DNA of 64,000 nucleotides from Melanocharis versteri (taxonomy: Eukaryota > Chordata > Aves > Passeriformes > Melanocharitidae). Position numbers and translations under genes: made by a program. The stretch spans positions 233,347-297,346 of the forward strand of contig VZTG01009064.1 of NCBI GenBank assembly GCA_013397845.1, read 5' to 3'. Under the pieces are notes generated by a model. It did no database searches. It was not told where the DNA came from and was given only the letters and a program-made list of their open reading frames with translations. This document shows, in pieces, positions 1 to 12,826 of this stretch (positions are counted from its first letter, which is position 1; each line of letters starts with the position of its first letter).

Positions 1-5
1 TGAGG

Positions 6-40
<35 letters not shown>

Positions 41-3000
41 AGCTGTAATGTTTTTCTTAAAACCATCAAATTAACAGATACAAGGGTTTTTACCAACTTG
101 AATTTAAAGTTAGCATATGGTCAATTCAAACTCTGAAGCAGGGAAGGCACAAGATCAATAGTTTAGCAATTAAAAAAAAAAAAAAAAGAAAAGAAAAAGA
201 TCAAAACGCTTTTCAATTTCTGAAGATTTGTCAAAAATTCTTAATTCCATGAAAGCTACTTAATTTTATTAAAATTAACTTTAAAAAATCTCCATCCTCC
301 TGTTGTTACCTGAGCTAGTTAAGTGTTAAATATGCTCTTCCTAAATCACTGAAATCACAAGAAGGAATATAATGATTTTACCTTATGTTTGTAAAATGTG
401 ACTAGTTATTTTTTTGTTGACTGTAAAGGAAGTCGTATTCTGAAAAACAGGATATTAAGGATTAAAAAATACACTTCTAATCTAATTGTGCCATAAAGCC
501 ATCAGACATTTTTTTAAATGGCCTGAAAAGAAAAAGGAACAATATGATTATCTAATAATCTTTCCATCCTTTACAGACAAGAAAAAACAGGCGTATATTT
601 AAGAACTATTACATCAGTTTACCTGTTCAAGGATACAGTGGAATAATGCTTAATTCTTTATCACTACATTAATTTTGAGTTGAGAGCTTCAAAAAAGCAT
701 ATTTTTAACTTTGTTTCAAATCCAAAAGTGTACACACGCAAAAGGAGAAAAATCAATGTTTGTTTTCAACAGAGAAGTAATAACATTGGGGGAAATTTGC
801 GTGCAAAGGTCCATCTAGCACACATTAATGAATTAAAGCCTGATGTGGTCAACAGTCTCTTCAGCTGTTGATGTATTTTTCCAGCTACATTGGATCAGTG
901 AAACCTGGCATAGACTTTGCTCCTCTAAAATTACTTCATGTATAATATCTGACAACTATGGAAACTTCGCAATTAAGTCTAAGTCAAAACTGTGTTGTTT
1001 TATTTGTTCAAATTAATTGTTCCAAGAAGGTCACATACTGCATGCCACCCAAAGAATATCTTCTTTGACATGCTACTGCCTAATTGAAATAAGCAGGTAT
1101 CTTCTCATTGTCTCAGAATTTCACTGGTAGCCAAACACAGACTTTACGGCAGGCTCAGTACTGCTTTAAAGCAGAGTTTATTAAATACAGAATTATTTCT
1201 CTTTCAAATTGTTAAGGTATGGCTACAAGAAGCAATTAAAAATTCAAATATTAGTTGTAGTTTCCACGGTATCATCCACAGATATATTTTGGAACACTGA
1301 ACAAATAAATATCATTAAACAGCACACACTATCCTCAACAGCCCTAGAGAAGAAAGAAATGACAATTATTTTTGCGGGTCACAGTTGCCAAATACTGGCA
1401 GTTCTGCCTGGGGTAAGTGGTGAGGTGAAGCCATGAACTGTGGCTGCAGTCCTCTAATGCCTAAAATATGAAACATTTTGTATGCACCTAATCTGCTAAA
1501 TATAAAATCTGTGAGATTTCCAGCAGTTTTTTGGTGATCTTCTTTAAAATAATATACTATATATCTATGTACAATGTGCTTTTTAAAAGCAATGTAATAT
1601 ATATCTTGCAGTTTTAGTATATGCTATTCCTGTTCTGCATTAATTGCACCAGATCTTACACATTTTAAGAAGTATCTTCTTTATTTTTGTTCTCATTATT
1701 ATTTGCACCCTCATTTTTAACTATTAAATGGATGAATATGGGGAAAAGAAATTGAAAGAAATATGAGAAATGTATTTTGCAAATATCAGTATAGTTTTAC
1801 TAATATTCAAACTTCATTTTCAGCAATCATGTTGTTTTAAAGCTAACTGTTTTGAGGGTTTTGAGGTTTTTGAGGTTTTTGAGGTTTTTTAAATTTTTTA
1901 CTGGATTATATTAAAAAAAAAAAGCAGCTCACCAGATAGGCTAATTCTGATAATAAATATTTATCCTGCATCCTTATGTTAAGTTACATGGTATGCCCCT
2001 GTGTAGCTCTAGAAATGCATATGAAGCTAATGCAGTAAAGAGAGATATTTGAAGTTCAGAAGCTGCTGACATTGGGCATTAGACCATAAGTAGGTCAGAA
2101 TAAACACTTAACATTCAAATTTAAATATAATATTGTGTAATACAAGAAGATCTATAGAGTCATAATGTCTGAATATATTAGGTATGATGATAATACTTCT
2201 ATTGATTTCAGTCTGTTAAAATAATGAAACTGGATTACACAAATCAATTCTTGGAATACAACACAAAAGCATATATTATTTGCTTCGCACGTTCAAAATA
2301 GGTTTTTCAAGTGAGAATGACTGTAACTCTTCTAGACTTTAACCAAAAACAAACGTTAATTTTCTCAACATCACCTAAAAAACAGGTTTATAGTAGGCTT
2401 TTTGTTATCTTATGGTTGACAAGCTTAACAGTCTTTTAACCATCTAACAAACAGCTTTCTCCGTGTGATCAATTATTTAAGACTCTCGCTCTTACATCAT
2501 TACTTCTGCAAGGAGAGGAGGTGTTTCAATAGGAGGATCTACCATTAAAGACAATTAACAAGCATTCCATTTCCTTTGGCAGAGGGAGGACACTCACAAA
2601 ACGCTGTAAAACACTCAAGAATGTAGTTTCTGGTGATGTCTTCACAATTATACAGAACTAAATATTTCATAACTTCTTGAAGTCTAACAAAAAACAAGGC
2701 ATTGGCTTTCCAGGCTGTCAGGAATGATGTTTTGTTTTCCAACAAAGTGCTCAGTATATGTTAAATAATTTCTACTCCAGATGGGAATCAGACGGTACTC
2801 TTGAAATTACCCTGCTATAAAAACATTGAAAAGATTATGTTTGTCCAATATCACTATTACCATCACTAAACAAAAATTAAAAATAAGGCATTTTTGAGAA
2901 CGTATGTTACAAAAATGAGTGGTGATCCAGAACATGGAATACGATAAATCTGCAAAGCACAAAGCATGCATTCAAACCTGAAGTGTGAAGAAAAGAGGAA

Positions 3001-3950
3001 TTTGCATTGTGAATGCAATAAAAACTGTAAATCATTTCCTTAAAAGCAGAAGACAACAGTCTGAGTTAAGGGCAGCAGGCATCACAGCCTAACGGGGTGT
3101 GCAGAATACTACAGATTTCCATCCTGGCATAGCAAGTTAAAGATCTGCGATGGAGAGTCACACTCCTCTGTTGTTACCAGGAGGTAATTATACAACAGTA
3201 TTTCTAATGATGGAGTCCCAAAGCAATGCTTCTCCTCTTCCCAGTGGAAAATATCTTTTGAAGCAAAGAGTAGCTGTGGGATTCAAGAGGAGGGAAAACA
3301 CATACCATAAAATATAATTAAAAATTGTGGAGGCTGCCTATGACAAGAATAACCATAAAAAACAGATACAAACCAGCTGGCTCTTAACAACTCCTGAGTT
3401 ATAAAAATCTTAACCTGCTGTAAAGCACTCAATTCGATTTACATAACCACAGAGCTGACATTCCTTTTAGGCTCCTCTGCTGGGGATTATTTTGACATGT
3501 TTTAAGGCAGCATAAAAAGCAACTGTGAAAGGAAGACATGTATCATCTTACTTAAAAATTCATTCTTGCCTTAAGATTGGACTTACACGCTTTAATCCCA
3601 GCATCTTTACTGAAACTGGAAAATATCTTCAATGGTGACTGGTGATTCAGTTTTGTAACATTATCCCTTTGGTGCTCATATTTTTGATAAAGTCGATAGT
3701 GTATGTATATACACAAACAAACAGAAAAAAAAAAATCTATACATTCACAGAAGCTTAAGTTTTGTTATTACTGCACAAAATATCAACCTCACTAGAACCC
3801 ACTACAGAGCGCAGCATATCTAGTCTTAGCTACATTATGTTGCTGAAGATTGCAACTGGCCTTTGCTAAACAAGAAAAGCATTTCTTAGGAACGTAATGA
3901 TGCAGACAGCATTTTACACAACTAACACAGCTTGCTGTAGGGAATTAAAA
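1..3950. other. Intronic stretch, no gene seen
   Basis: AT-rich intron with a 28-base T run at 8-35 and an A-rich run at 172-199. A small tandem array of a TTTGAGG-type unit lies at about 1852-1887. Short open frames (up to 75 codons) show no recognisable protein. The moderately complex block at 2540-2750 was not identified. Confidence 0.6.
1852..1890. repeat. Short tandem repeat, unit about 9-10 bases (gaggtttttt type)
   Basis: The phrase 'tttgagg' followed by a T run occurs four times in a row with units of 9-10 bases, then degenerates into a T-rich stretch. This is a small minisatellite. Confidence 0.8.
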
Positions 3951-3951
3951 T

Positions 3952-3972
3952 AAACAAAATAAAATAAAATCA
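3952..3972. repeat. (AAAAT)n microsatellite
   Basis: Several copies of the AAAAT pentamer in a row, slightly imperfect at the left end. Confidence 0.7.
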
Positions 3973-3974
3973 AT

Positions 3975-4160
3975 CTTACACTGAGTGAAGTTTTGATGTA
4001 TAAGTGCTGGCAGCTTACATTGCCCAGAGCACAGAACGAGTTTTGCCATTTGATAATTTGCTTGATTCACTGTGCTGCCTCATGCGGGGCATTTTATGCC
4101 TGATTTATGTTTAATCGAGTCACCTGCTTAATGTTAAGGAGGGTCACAGTTAGATAGAAG
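3975..4160. promoter_or_regulatory. Candidate conserved noncoding element
   Basis: The block is repeat-free and of higher complexity than its surroundings. It has homeodomain-like ATTTA/TTTAAT motifs, an E-box CACCTG at about 4121-4126, and no open frame of note. DACH1 introns are known to hold deeply conserved enhancers. That this is one of them is an inference from texture only. Confidence 0.3.
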
Positions 4161-7100
4161 GGTTATGACCATATAAGGCTTTCAACATCTTCCAGTTTGA
4201 CATAAGAAATGGGTGTAAGTGTTAGAGGTCAACCTTTTTCTTTTATTTTTGATTTAATGTTCTCTATGGAATATTGCATAAAACATTAATGCACCACAAA
4301 ACCAATTTGATTCCTTCTTGAAATGCAATAGGCAAATATGGATTAAGACACTCAAAACACTGACAAAATAAAATAAAAGTAATCTACAGTCTAAATGATC
4401 ATGTATATGTGAGGGGTTTTTAAGGCTTATAAGGTACATCCTTACTTATACAAAAATGAATATAAGTTCTCCCTTTAATAGATAAGCAATCAAATTTAGT
4501 CTGGTGTCTCAGAAAAATAAAGACTTTGAAGACAAAAGGACCATAAACTTTTAATATAACTGAGGTGTCCAGGTTTACTATTCAGGCTAGATGTTCATGC
4601 TTTTAAACATATATAACTGGAGATTAGAATTATCAGCATTTTCTTTGCAATAAAGATACAAAAAATTACATCCATATTTAATAAATAAAATTAGATGTGG
4701 AAAACTACTACCAACTGGAGAGCTTAGACAAATCTGATCTTTCTCTCAGTGTTTCAACATGCTGAAAGTACTGCAGGACATTATGAATTTTGAGATTAAA
4801 ATTCTCCCATATAGCACTGAAAAAAAAATAGACATGGCGCCAAATAAGGTATTTAAAGATGTACTTTTAAGGAGGAACTATTACAGTCAGCAAGTGCAGA
4901 TGGAATTTAGCACTTACCAGTTTGGAGAGATTTATCAGTCTTTTAAGTGCACTAAAGTATGTGCATGTTATGCCATGAACACAATAACCAGAACCCAATA
5001 ACAGACACAATTCACAGTGAATCCAGAGGTATATCAGAAGTGTCAGTCCTTGGCTAAAATGTGATTTGTTTGCCTGCTAAATTGTGTGTGTGTGACATAC
5101 GACTTCTAGTGCAAATGAAAAGAATAAATATTTTCTTATTTCTTTTTATTACTATACCCAGAATACACTAAGCTTCTTCGAATACTTTAAAACACACCAA
5201 ACATTTCCAAAGATTCATTTAATGGACAACGTAGAGACACAGTTTGCATCCACATATTTAAAATAATTTACCTACATTGAAAGCTTCACCCAGCTAATTT
5301 TAAATTAACCTTCTAAAATTTAATCATTCAGACCAAACTCTTCATCTAGGTTGCCTACAGTCAATGAAGAGACACAGGCATTTCCAGCGGGTGATTCAAG
5401 TTGGCCTATTTTATACTGAGATATATCACTCTCTAGAGATGTCTGCTACTTTCCACTGGCTATGAAAGGAGATGACTTGTTAAGATTTCAACAGCTACAT
5501 TTCAGACATATTAGCAGATGAATCTCCTCCTTGATAGCTAACTCCTTACACAGCTAAAGCTAAGGAAAATTAAATTCTTTTCTCAGATAGTAAAAACATA
5601 GTGAAGATATCTACCTGTATGCTTGCCATTTCTATGGGAATGTAATCAATCTGCTAATCTGCCGTTTTGGAATTCTATTTCTAGGTACATATTTCCTTTA
5701 AAATTAGTTTTCTGCACAGAAAAAAACTACTACAAAACTATCTCAACATTTTTCATACTTGATTAAAAACCTCTGCTTTATAAAAGTTTAAAAAACTTTA
5801 ATCATTAAAAACTCAGAAAAATAAAGTAAGTCTCAAAATTATACATGCTTTGTATTGTTCCATAAGAAGAAAACAATTTCTGTCAAACACTCTTTCTTTC
5901 CTTCTTTCTTTCAAGGACTCTATTTTTACAGAAATGTTTTAAAAATACACCGTGATGGACAAGACAGAATAAAATCTACTTTGAATTCTACTACTTCTTA
6001 TACCTTCTATCAGTTTCTGTCAAACATTTTGCCAGTTATTTTTTTTCCCCTAGTTCTACTTCCTATTAAAATCAAATTAGGGAGGCAAACTGATTTCACA
6101 GTATAAATATTCACCTTCTAATCAAAATCGACATTTAATGCCAGAGTACATATTGCTAACAAATGCAAAGCATCTACAGAATTGAGTACTCTCCAGCTGG
6201 ATTATGGGCACAATCTGGCCCACATCAGCAATAACTGGGTTATCAGTAGGAACCCTACTGCACAAGACATCTAGTGATTGCTCCCAAAAGTTATCGCCAT
6301 GTCTTGAATTAGGGGTAGAAATCAGGGGCAGAATAGGACAGCAGGAAATGTCTCAGGCACTTTCATATAATACAGAATCCACCACATCACTGTGCTTTTC
6401 ATCGCTGTGTAGAAAAAGTTGGAAATATGAATTCACCAGAGCATAGAGAAAATCTAAAACACTCTCAGAAAGATGTAGTTCCATTCACTTGAGTAAACCT
6501 AAAGGGATGATATTCAGTGATGATTATGGGCCAATTTATTTCATTTAGTGGAGCATAGTAGTGAGATACCTGAATTAGCATGTTCATATGGTACATACAC
6601 TACACAGAGGAACTGACTCTGGAATGGAAACACTTTTGCCATGTTATAATAGTCATGCGCCCAGGATGACAAGAAATAGTCTCTTTTAGATTGTAAATAT
6701 GCCCTTAATTCCCCCTTCATAAAGGCAGTGGCAGACCAAAGAGGCAGAAGTATCTGAAACTACTTCCTACTTTGAAAAGAACTTATGAAAATCTGCCAGT
6801 TTTTTCTCTCCTTCTGGCTATCAAGTCGGGCTGAAACTGTTTTAATTCTGTGCCCAGAAAGCTCTGTTCTCAGTAGCACACACTCTAAATAAAGTGCTCT
6901 TACATAGTATATTTCACCAAAAAAAATTAAAAAAAAAAAATATATATAAAAAAATAGATGGCAACAGTGTGGAATAGAGTGTGGAATTCTGAAAACCTCA
7001 GCATCAAAGAGATACCCACTGTCCATGCTGGTAAGAGTTATGCAATTCTAGCTCTATGTATCGAATGGTAAACTTATATTAAGAAGGAAAGAAGAAAAAA

Positions 7101-7851
7101 GTTATTTTAAAAATAAATTGGCCAAGTGTTCATAAGAATTACAATTTTTAAAGAACTGTGCGAAGTCTCATTATAGATCTTTAAACGGGATAGGGTTTGT
7201 GAACAGCCCTTTTTGATCCTGTGCACAAATAGTATTTTCATGCTATTATAGAGATGTAACTCTTCATTTAGTAAGTATGTTCCCAAGAATTTGTTATTGT
7301 AAAGAAATGCAAAGACAGCACAAGAAGGTATATTTGTCAAAATTGTCTTGAAATATTCCTTTCTTTTTTTTTTGTCAGTTATACAAATCTAAAGATTTCT
7401 CATTAAGCAGCCTCAAGGAGTGAGGTTTCTTCTTGGAGATGTATGCAGTATATATGAAAGAAAACCAATGCAATTCGAAACAATTACATCATCTGAAAAT
7501 TCTCCTAGAAGCTGCTAGGAAGCAGGAGGAAGCGAAGAAAAAAGAAGGTGTAAGAATTCAGGTTTGCATTTTCTTCAGACATTTGGCAAAAGAGACTTAA
7601 GAAGCCTTTAGGAGAAATTATGAGCTATGTTAGCACTGGAAATCCCTTTTCATTTGCTACGTATTTATATATCAGTGTTTAGTGGTTTTCGTCTTTTCTT
7701 TAAAAGAACATTCCCTAATGGCATTCCTACTAGATTTACTAGAATAATAGAAGTAATAAATCTGTCAAGCTTGAAGCAACAGTATTAAGGTGTCTAAAAT
7801 GATTCTAATAATCTTGCCAAAATACAGTTACATAACTTGATTTAATTTTTG
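4161..7851. other. Intronic stretch, no gene seen
   Basis: Low-GC intron without a recognisable repeat family. It includes an A/TA-rich low-complexity patch at 6919-6957. A GC-richer block at 6190-6450 was not identified. Open frames here reach only 88 codons, have no recognisable domain, and lie in biased sequence. Confidence 0.55.
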
Positions 7852-7947
7852 GTCAGCCCTGAAGTGGTCAGTCAGTTGGATTACATGATTGTTGTAGGTC
7901 CCTTCCAACTGATATATTCTATTCTATTTTATTCTAGTCTATATTTT
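7852..7947 (+). mobile_element. CR1 LINE 3' end fragment (plus orientation)
   Basis: It starts 'gccctgaagtggtcag', continues 'gttggattacatgattgttg' and 'aggtcccttccaact', and ends in an 'attctattctatttt' tail. This closely follows the avian CR1 3' terminus with its short ATTCT-type repeat. It is 5'-truncated, as most CR1 copies are, and antisense to DACH1. Confidence 0.93.
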
Positions 7948-10900
7948 ATGCATATTATAGACATTAAAGCAAAACCAGAAAGTGAAATTTAAGTGAGCAT
8001 TGTTATTTTGATTTTTGATATGGTGAAAACATAACAGTGTAAAGTAGAAAGGAACTTAAAGGGGACAGAATTCAGATTAATCTCAAAATCACTAACTTTT
8101 GAAAAATGAGAGGAACACTTCTCTTTAGAAGACAGCGTGGTGGCCAAAACTTAGTCACTTAATCAAAACTATTCAAAGAAATGAGGAAGCCTCATACCAC
8201 ACCATACCACATACCAATACCTTCTTCCCCAAAAATAAATTGATTAGGATAATCAGCTCCTAAGTCTTTCACATCTCTGAAAAAAATGTTGAGATCTATG
8301 TGACAGGATATCATGGAAGATAACGTGATTTTTGAATACAGAGTCAGGGCAGCAGAAACTATACCAAAGCAACAAATAAAAAGTGAAAGAATCAGATAGT
8401 AAACTCCAGTAGAAATAATCCCTGCAAGTAACCATAGGAACAACGCTATACAAAAAGTGAGTTGGAGCTAAGCAATGTGTGAGATATTCACATGTAATGA
8501 CTGAGGATGAAATGAGGAGGCTTTTACTGGGAGCAGGCCACAGATGGATCCATGTTAAGTGAACAAATACAATTAGATCATGAATAATTCTAAAAGGAGC
8601 AATGAAGCAGATTCAAACACAACTCCAAAAGACAGCATTATCTCAGAGGTTATATAAACAGTTCTGAATTATACAGTGAAACAAAAAAATTCCCACTTAG
8701 CACAATTTTTTTTACACAAAGAAAAAAAGGATTTTCCACAGGCAGACTAAATACAGTTTCTCTGGTTTCACTGAATTAAAATAGTCAAGATGTGAGACAG
8801 AAATTAAGTTAAATCCATTGTCAGTAACCTTCACCCAACTTGATTACAAGTTATATAAAGGCTACATTAAATATCCTTCTGTTTTGCCTATGCCCTACTT
8901 TAATCTGGGCTACCTACTGAATCTATTAACGTACTTGATTATTTAATAAAAAATAAAGTCTGAAAAATAAATAAAAATTCTGAAAAGATACCTCATTACT
9001 TCTAATATGAAATCCTGGTATTCTTTTTAACTTTTAAAGTGCCAGTCCATTGCCCAAAGAAAGTTCTGTGAAACTCTTGCCTGGTCAGCTAAACAGGATG
9101 AGGGAATTAAATATTTGGAATTAACGACCTTAAATTTTCCACAAAAAAGATTATTTAAAAGATTTGTTACCAAGTACAAACTCATCTAACAATTCCTTAA
9201 ATTTCTAAGTGGATGTGGATATGGTAATTATACCATGTTTCAACTAAATGCTTCTTTTTGTGCACAAGGATAATGGCAATGTTCATAAAGAAAATGTGTA
9301 TTTATTTTCTTCTTCATCATCAGGAAGTTAGTTTGGGGTCTTCAGAACAGGAGGAAAAGAAGAGGAAAGGTAAATTCAAAATATCAAGAGTTTTCTCCTG
9401 CAGTAGAGAAGAAAGCAATTAAAGAATCCAAAAGAAGATTCTGCAAGAGATTTTAATGAAAAAATGTCATCATCTTTAACACACAATGGACAAATGGTAT
9501 CCAGCTATTGAGCAGAAGGTGGAGAAATCAAGTTGCTTTTACTTAAAACAGAACTTCCATATAAGCATTTTTAATTGCTTTCAGATGCTTTTAGACCGTA
9601 GTAGTCATTAACTTCATTCAGCAGACATAAGTGCTTGTGTTCTAAAAGCCTGAAAGTCTTTGGCACTTGGTCTAATAAAAGATAAAGATAAAACTTACAT
9701 AAAAACTTTGCCTCTAGTTTCTATAAACAAAATACACATTAGAAATTCAACAAGAAAGACATTCAACCTAGTAGTGATTTTGTAGTATAGCTACAAAACA
9801 TGTTCTGGAATTGGTCATGGACAGTACACAAAACAAAACTGGCCAGAAACTCTTCCTTTTAGATATGAGAGAAGATATGGATGTTTTTTTTTTTTTCCTT
9901 AGGCTGGGAAAGACTGTAATAAGAAAAAGATTTTGGATCTGCAGTTGTAAGATGCAGGATGCATGCCTGCCATCCAAGGTAAAGAACAGCTTTGAACTGG
10001 TCTATTTATCATTAATTTATTGGCACAGATGTAGCTATTAAAGTCATATTCTTCACAGGAATCATAGCCTAAATAGTACAATCTCTTGCCCAGACTTTTC
10101 CTGGTGAGCAAGCATTTGGGAGTTTTTAAATTTAACTTAAGAATGCTCTACTATGGTAATACTAATTTATTTTTATTCTACATACATGTCAGCTTCTAAC
10201 AGTCTTTACCAATAGAATTTTAGCCTGGATGATAATAGAAATAAATTTTAAGAGAAGTCCAAGTAATCTACATTTTATATAAAGATGTTCTTATGGCTGT
10301 TTTTTTTTTTTTAAATCTATATCCTATTTCATAAGGAGTTATTCCATATTCCACAAACATGATACTCACAGAGGCAAAAGTTCTATATTTTTTGCCATTC
10401 ACCTCTAGGAATATGATGTCCTCAGTGTGTTCAGCATCTGTATATCTGAGACATCAAAGCCTGAGTATGACCTCAACTTCCAACAGAGGGAAAAAAATAC
10501 TTTAAGAATTGTTTTTTCACACAGTCCCTGAGTGCACAGGAACCATTGTTTTCTTCCACTTGAATGAAATATTAATCTAGCAGAATATTTTGAGATACTT
10601 TTCAAAACAAATCTACTGATTGACAAAAAATCATGTTTCTTTTATCAAATACTTGTGCTGAATATTGTTTGGATGATGAAAATCTTTTGGGGTTTGAGGG
10701 GTTTTTTTTCTTTTTTTGGTAGTCTGGTACATACAAAAATAATGCACTGTTATGATGTAGTAAGTTACTTGGTTATCAAATCACCCAAGTTACACTGTTC
10801 TTTTATTCCCATATTCATATACATTTACTAAGCAAGGGTACAGGGAAACTCTGTTCTTTGCACTGTGTTAAGCAGCTTTTCCCACCATCTGAAGTCTCAG

Positions 10901-12015
10901 TTTAAGTGATATTACAGAATCAGTATTCTAATGAAATAATTACATTTAGATCTCTGTATGCTGAATTGATGCATCATAGCATATGAATTAAGGACTCCAT
11001 TTAATGTCAAAAGAAAACATAAAAGTGACTTCAACCTTTTTAGTAGAGATGTTGCTTATCTAAGATCATACCCTTGATTTTATGGTTCCTAGCAAGGTAG
11101 GTCTAGTAATCCGCAAGGTAGGCAATTAAATGGAAACTATTGGAATATGCAGCTGACACCAACTCATGTCTCTAATTCTCTATTTCCACTATAAAGGCTG
11201 AAAACATTCTTTAAAAAAAGCATCTGCAGAAAGAAAAGTGACTCCATTATCTTTCCTCTTAGTAGGGCAACTGGATTGTTCAAGCTGTATGTGTGGTCTT
11301 AGTGTTTATGACAGCAGACAGCACAACGAATACAGTGAAAAAATTTCATAGAAGCACCTGCACATTTAAAACATTCCTTGTGACTTATTCTACTTCCCCT
11401 AAGTCAATCTGATCTCAGCCGCCCCCTAACAAAACGGTAGTGTTGACAAAACCTTAATTCTCAACAAAACTTGTCAATCTATCTGCCATTTGTATGGATT
11501 TTGATGAGTTAAAATGACCTAGTGACATTATTAATTTTGCCTTGACTAGGTGCAGTTTTCCCTTCCCCATCTTAGTCAGTCCTAGCATGCTACTGTTTTC
11601 TTATTTAGAAACTAATACATCATTAATTGATGACCAATATCATCACGTAGTAACAGTAACATTCTCCTCAGACTTTTCTTCCTAAATGTCCGGTCACATT
11701 ACTAATACTAGTAGCAGTATCAGTTTATTCTTTCCTGACAGCTTGAACACAGTATATCACTGCAATTAAGATTGGATTGAAATAAAATGATTTAAGAGTT
11801 ATATGTAAAACATTCATAACTGAAAAACATTTCAGAAAAGCAAAATGCAGGCTCCTGTGTACATAAACACTATGGAAAGAGGATAACTCCTGAAAGCTAT
11901 TATATAAATACTATAACAACATAGACTTGTAACTTCTCAATAGCCAGGAATTAATACACAACAGCAAACAAAACAGGTTGTATTATGCTAAATAGATTGG
12001 TTATACCAAGTCATA
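7948..12015. other. Intronic stretch, no gene seen
   Basis: AT-rich intron with homopolymer runs (for example T-rich at 9884-9898 and 10300-10312). No CR1 signature was found. Paired open frames on opposite strands at 9770-10110 and 8190-8450 overlap each other and look like chance. Confidence 0.55.
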
Positions 12016-12019
12016 AAGA

Positions 12020-12112
12020 ACTTCTCTCTCCCTTCCCTCCCCTTTTCTCTCTTTCCTTCTCTGCATCACACACAGCTTCCTTCCCCACCTTCCGTCCCTC
12101 TCCGCCTTTGTA
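12020..12112. repeat. Polypyrimidine (C/T-rich) tract
   Basis: A run of CT, CCTT and TTCC motifs with a short CACACACAG interruption in the middle. On the transcribed strand it is purine-rich. Such tracts can adopt triplex structure, which is an inference. Confidence 0.75.
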
Positions 12113-12726
12113 ATTGCTATCTCAGGCACACAGCAACCAACCAACATATCTACCTACATCTGCATTTTGAAGTAGTAAGAGAAGGCTTCTTACATGAAAT
12201 GAGGTTTTCAAACTGAGCATCTTGAATGCATGGAAACTCAGACTACCAGCTCAGGTTTTCATAAACCACAAGCTCTTGGAAGCAGCTCCATGAGCAATAA
12301 CTGATATATTGGTTTCTGTTTGCAACACAGTTCATCAGCACATGAACTCTTACCAAATGTGCTTAACTTCATAACGCTAAGCAGTTCTGACTCTGATTTC
12401 CAAACAGGAAGGAAAATGTTAGGCAATTCTCAGATGATATGGAATCAAGTTTGAATTATCTGGCCTTGTAATCCTGAACTTGAACCAGAACAACCTTCCC
12501 TTTCAAAAACCTTCTCCCAGTTAAGACTACTTTATGATAACTCTAATATGTTGCAAGGACAACGTTAGTAACAACAACAGTACAGTGCACTGTGAACAAC
12601 TGATAGTGGATTCATTACAATTCTGACAGTATGCTATTGTGCCTTGTACAATTCATGCAGGCAATGTTCCTAGAGCTATAAGTCATAAGGACGACTCACA
12701 GTGGCTGGTTCTCCTTGGAAAACTAC

Positions 12727-12826
12727 ATTCATAGAATCACAGAATCTGCTGAGTTGGAAGGGACCCATCAGGATCATCGAATCCAACTCCTGGCCCTGCA
12801 CAGGACACCCCCAGAGCCTGAGAATA
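12727..12826 (-). mobile_element. CR1 LINE 3' end fragment (minus orientation)
   Basis: It begins 'tcatagaatcacagaatc', then 'gttggaagggaccc', 'atccaactcctggccctgca' and 'caggacacccccag', ending near 'gagcctgagaa'. This is the reverse complement of the common avian CR1 tail. A short internal deletion lies between the 'acaggac' and 'cctgaga' parts. It is in sense orientation relative to DACH1. Confidence 0.95.
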
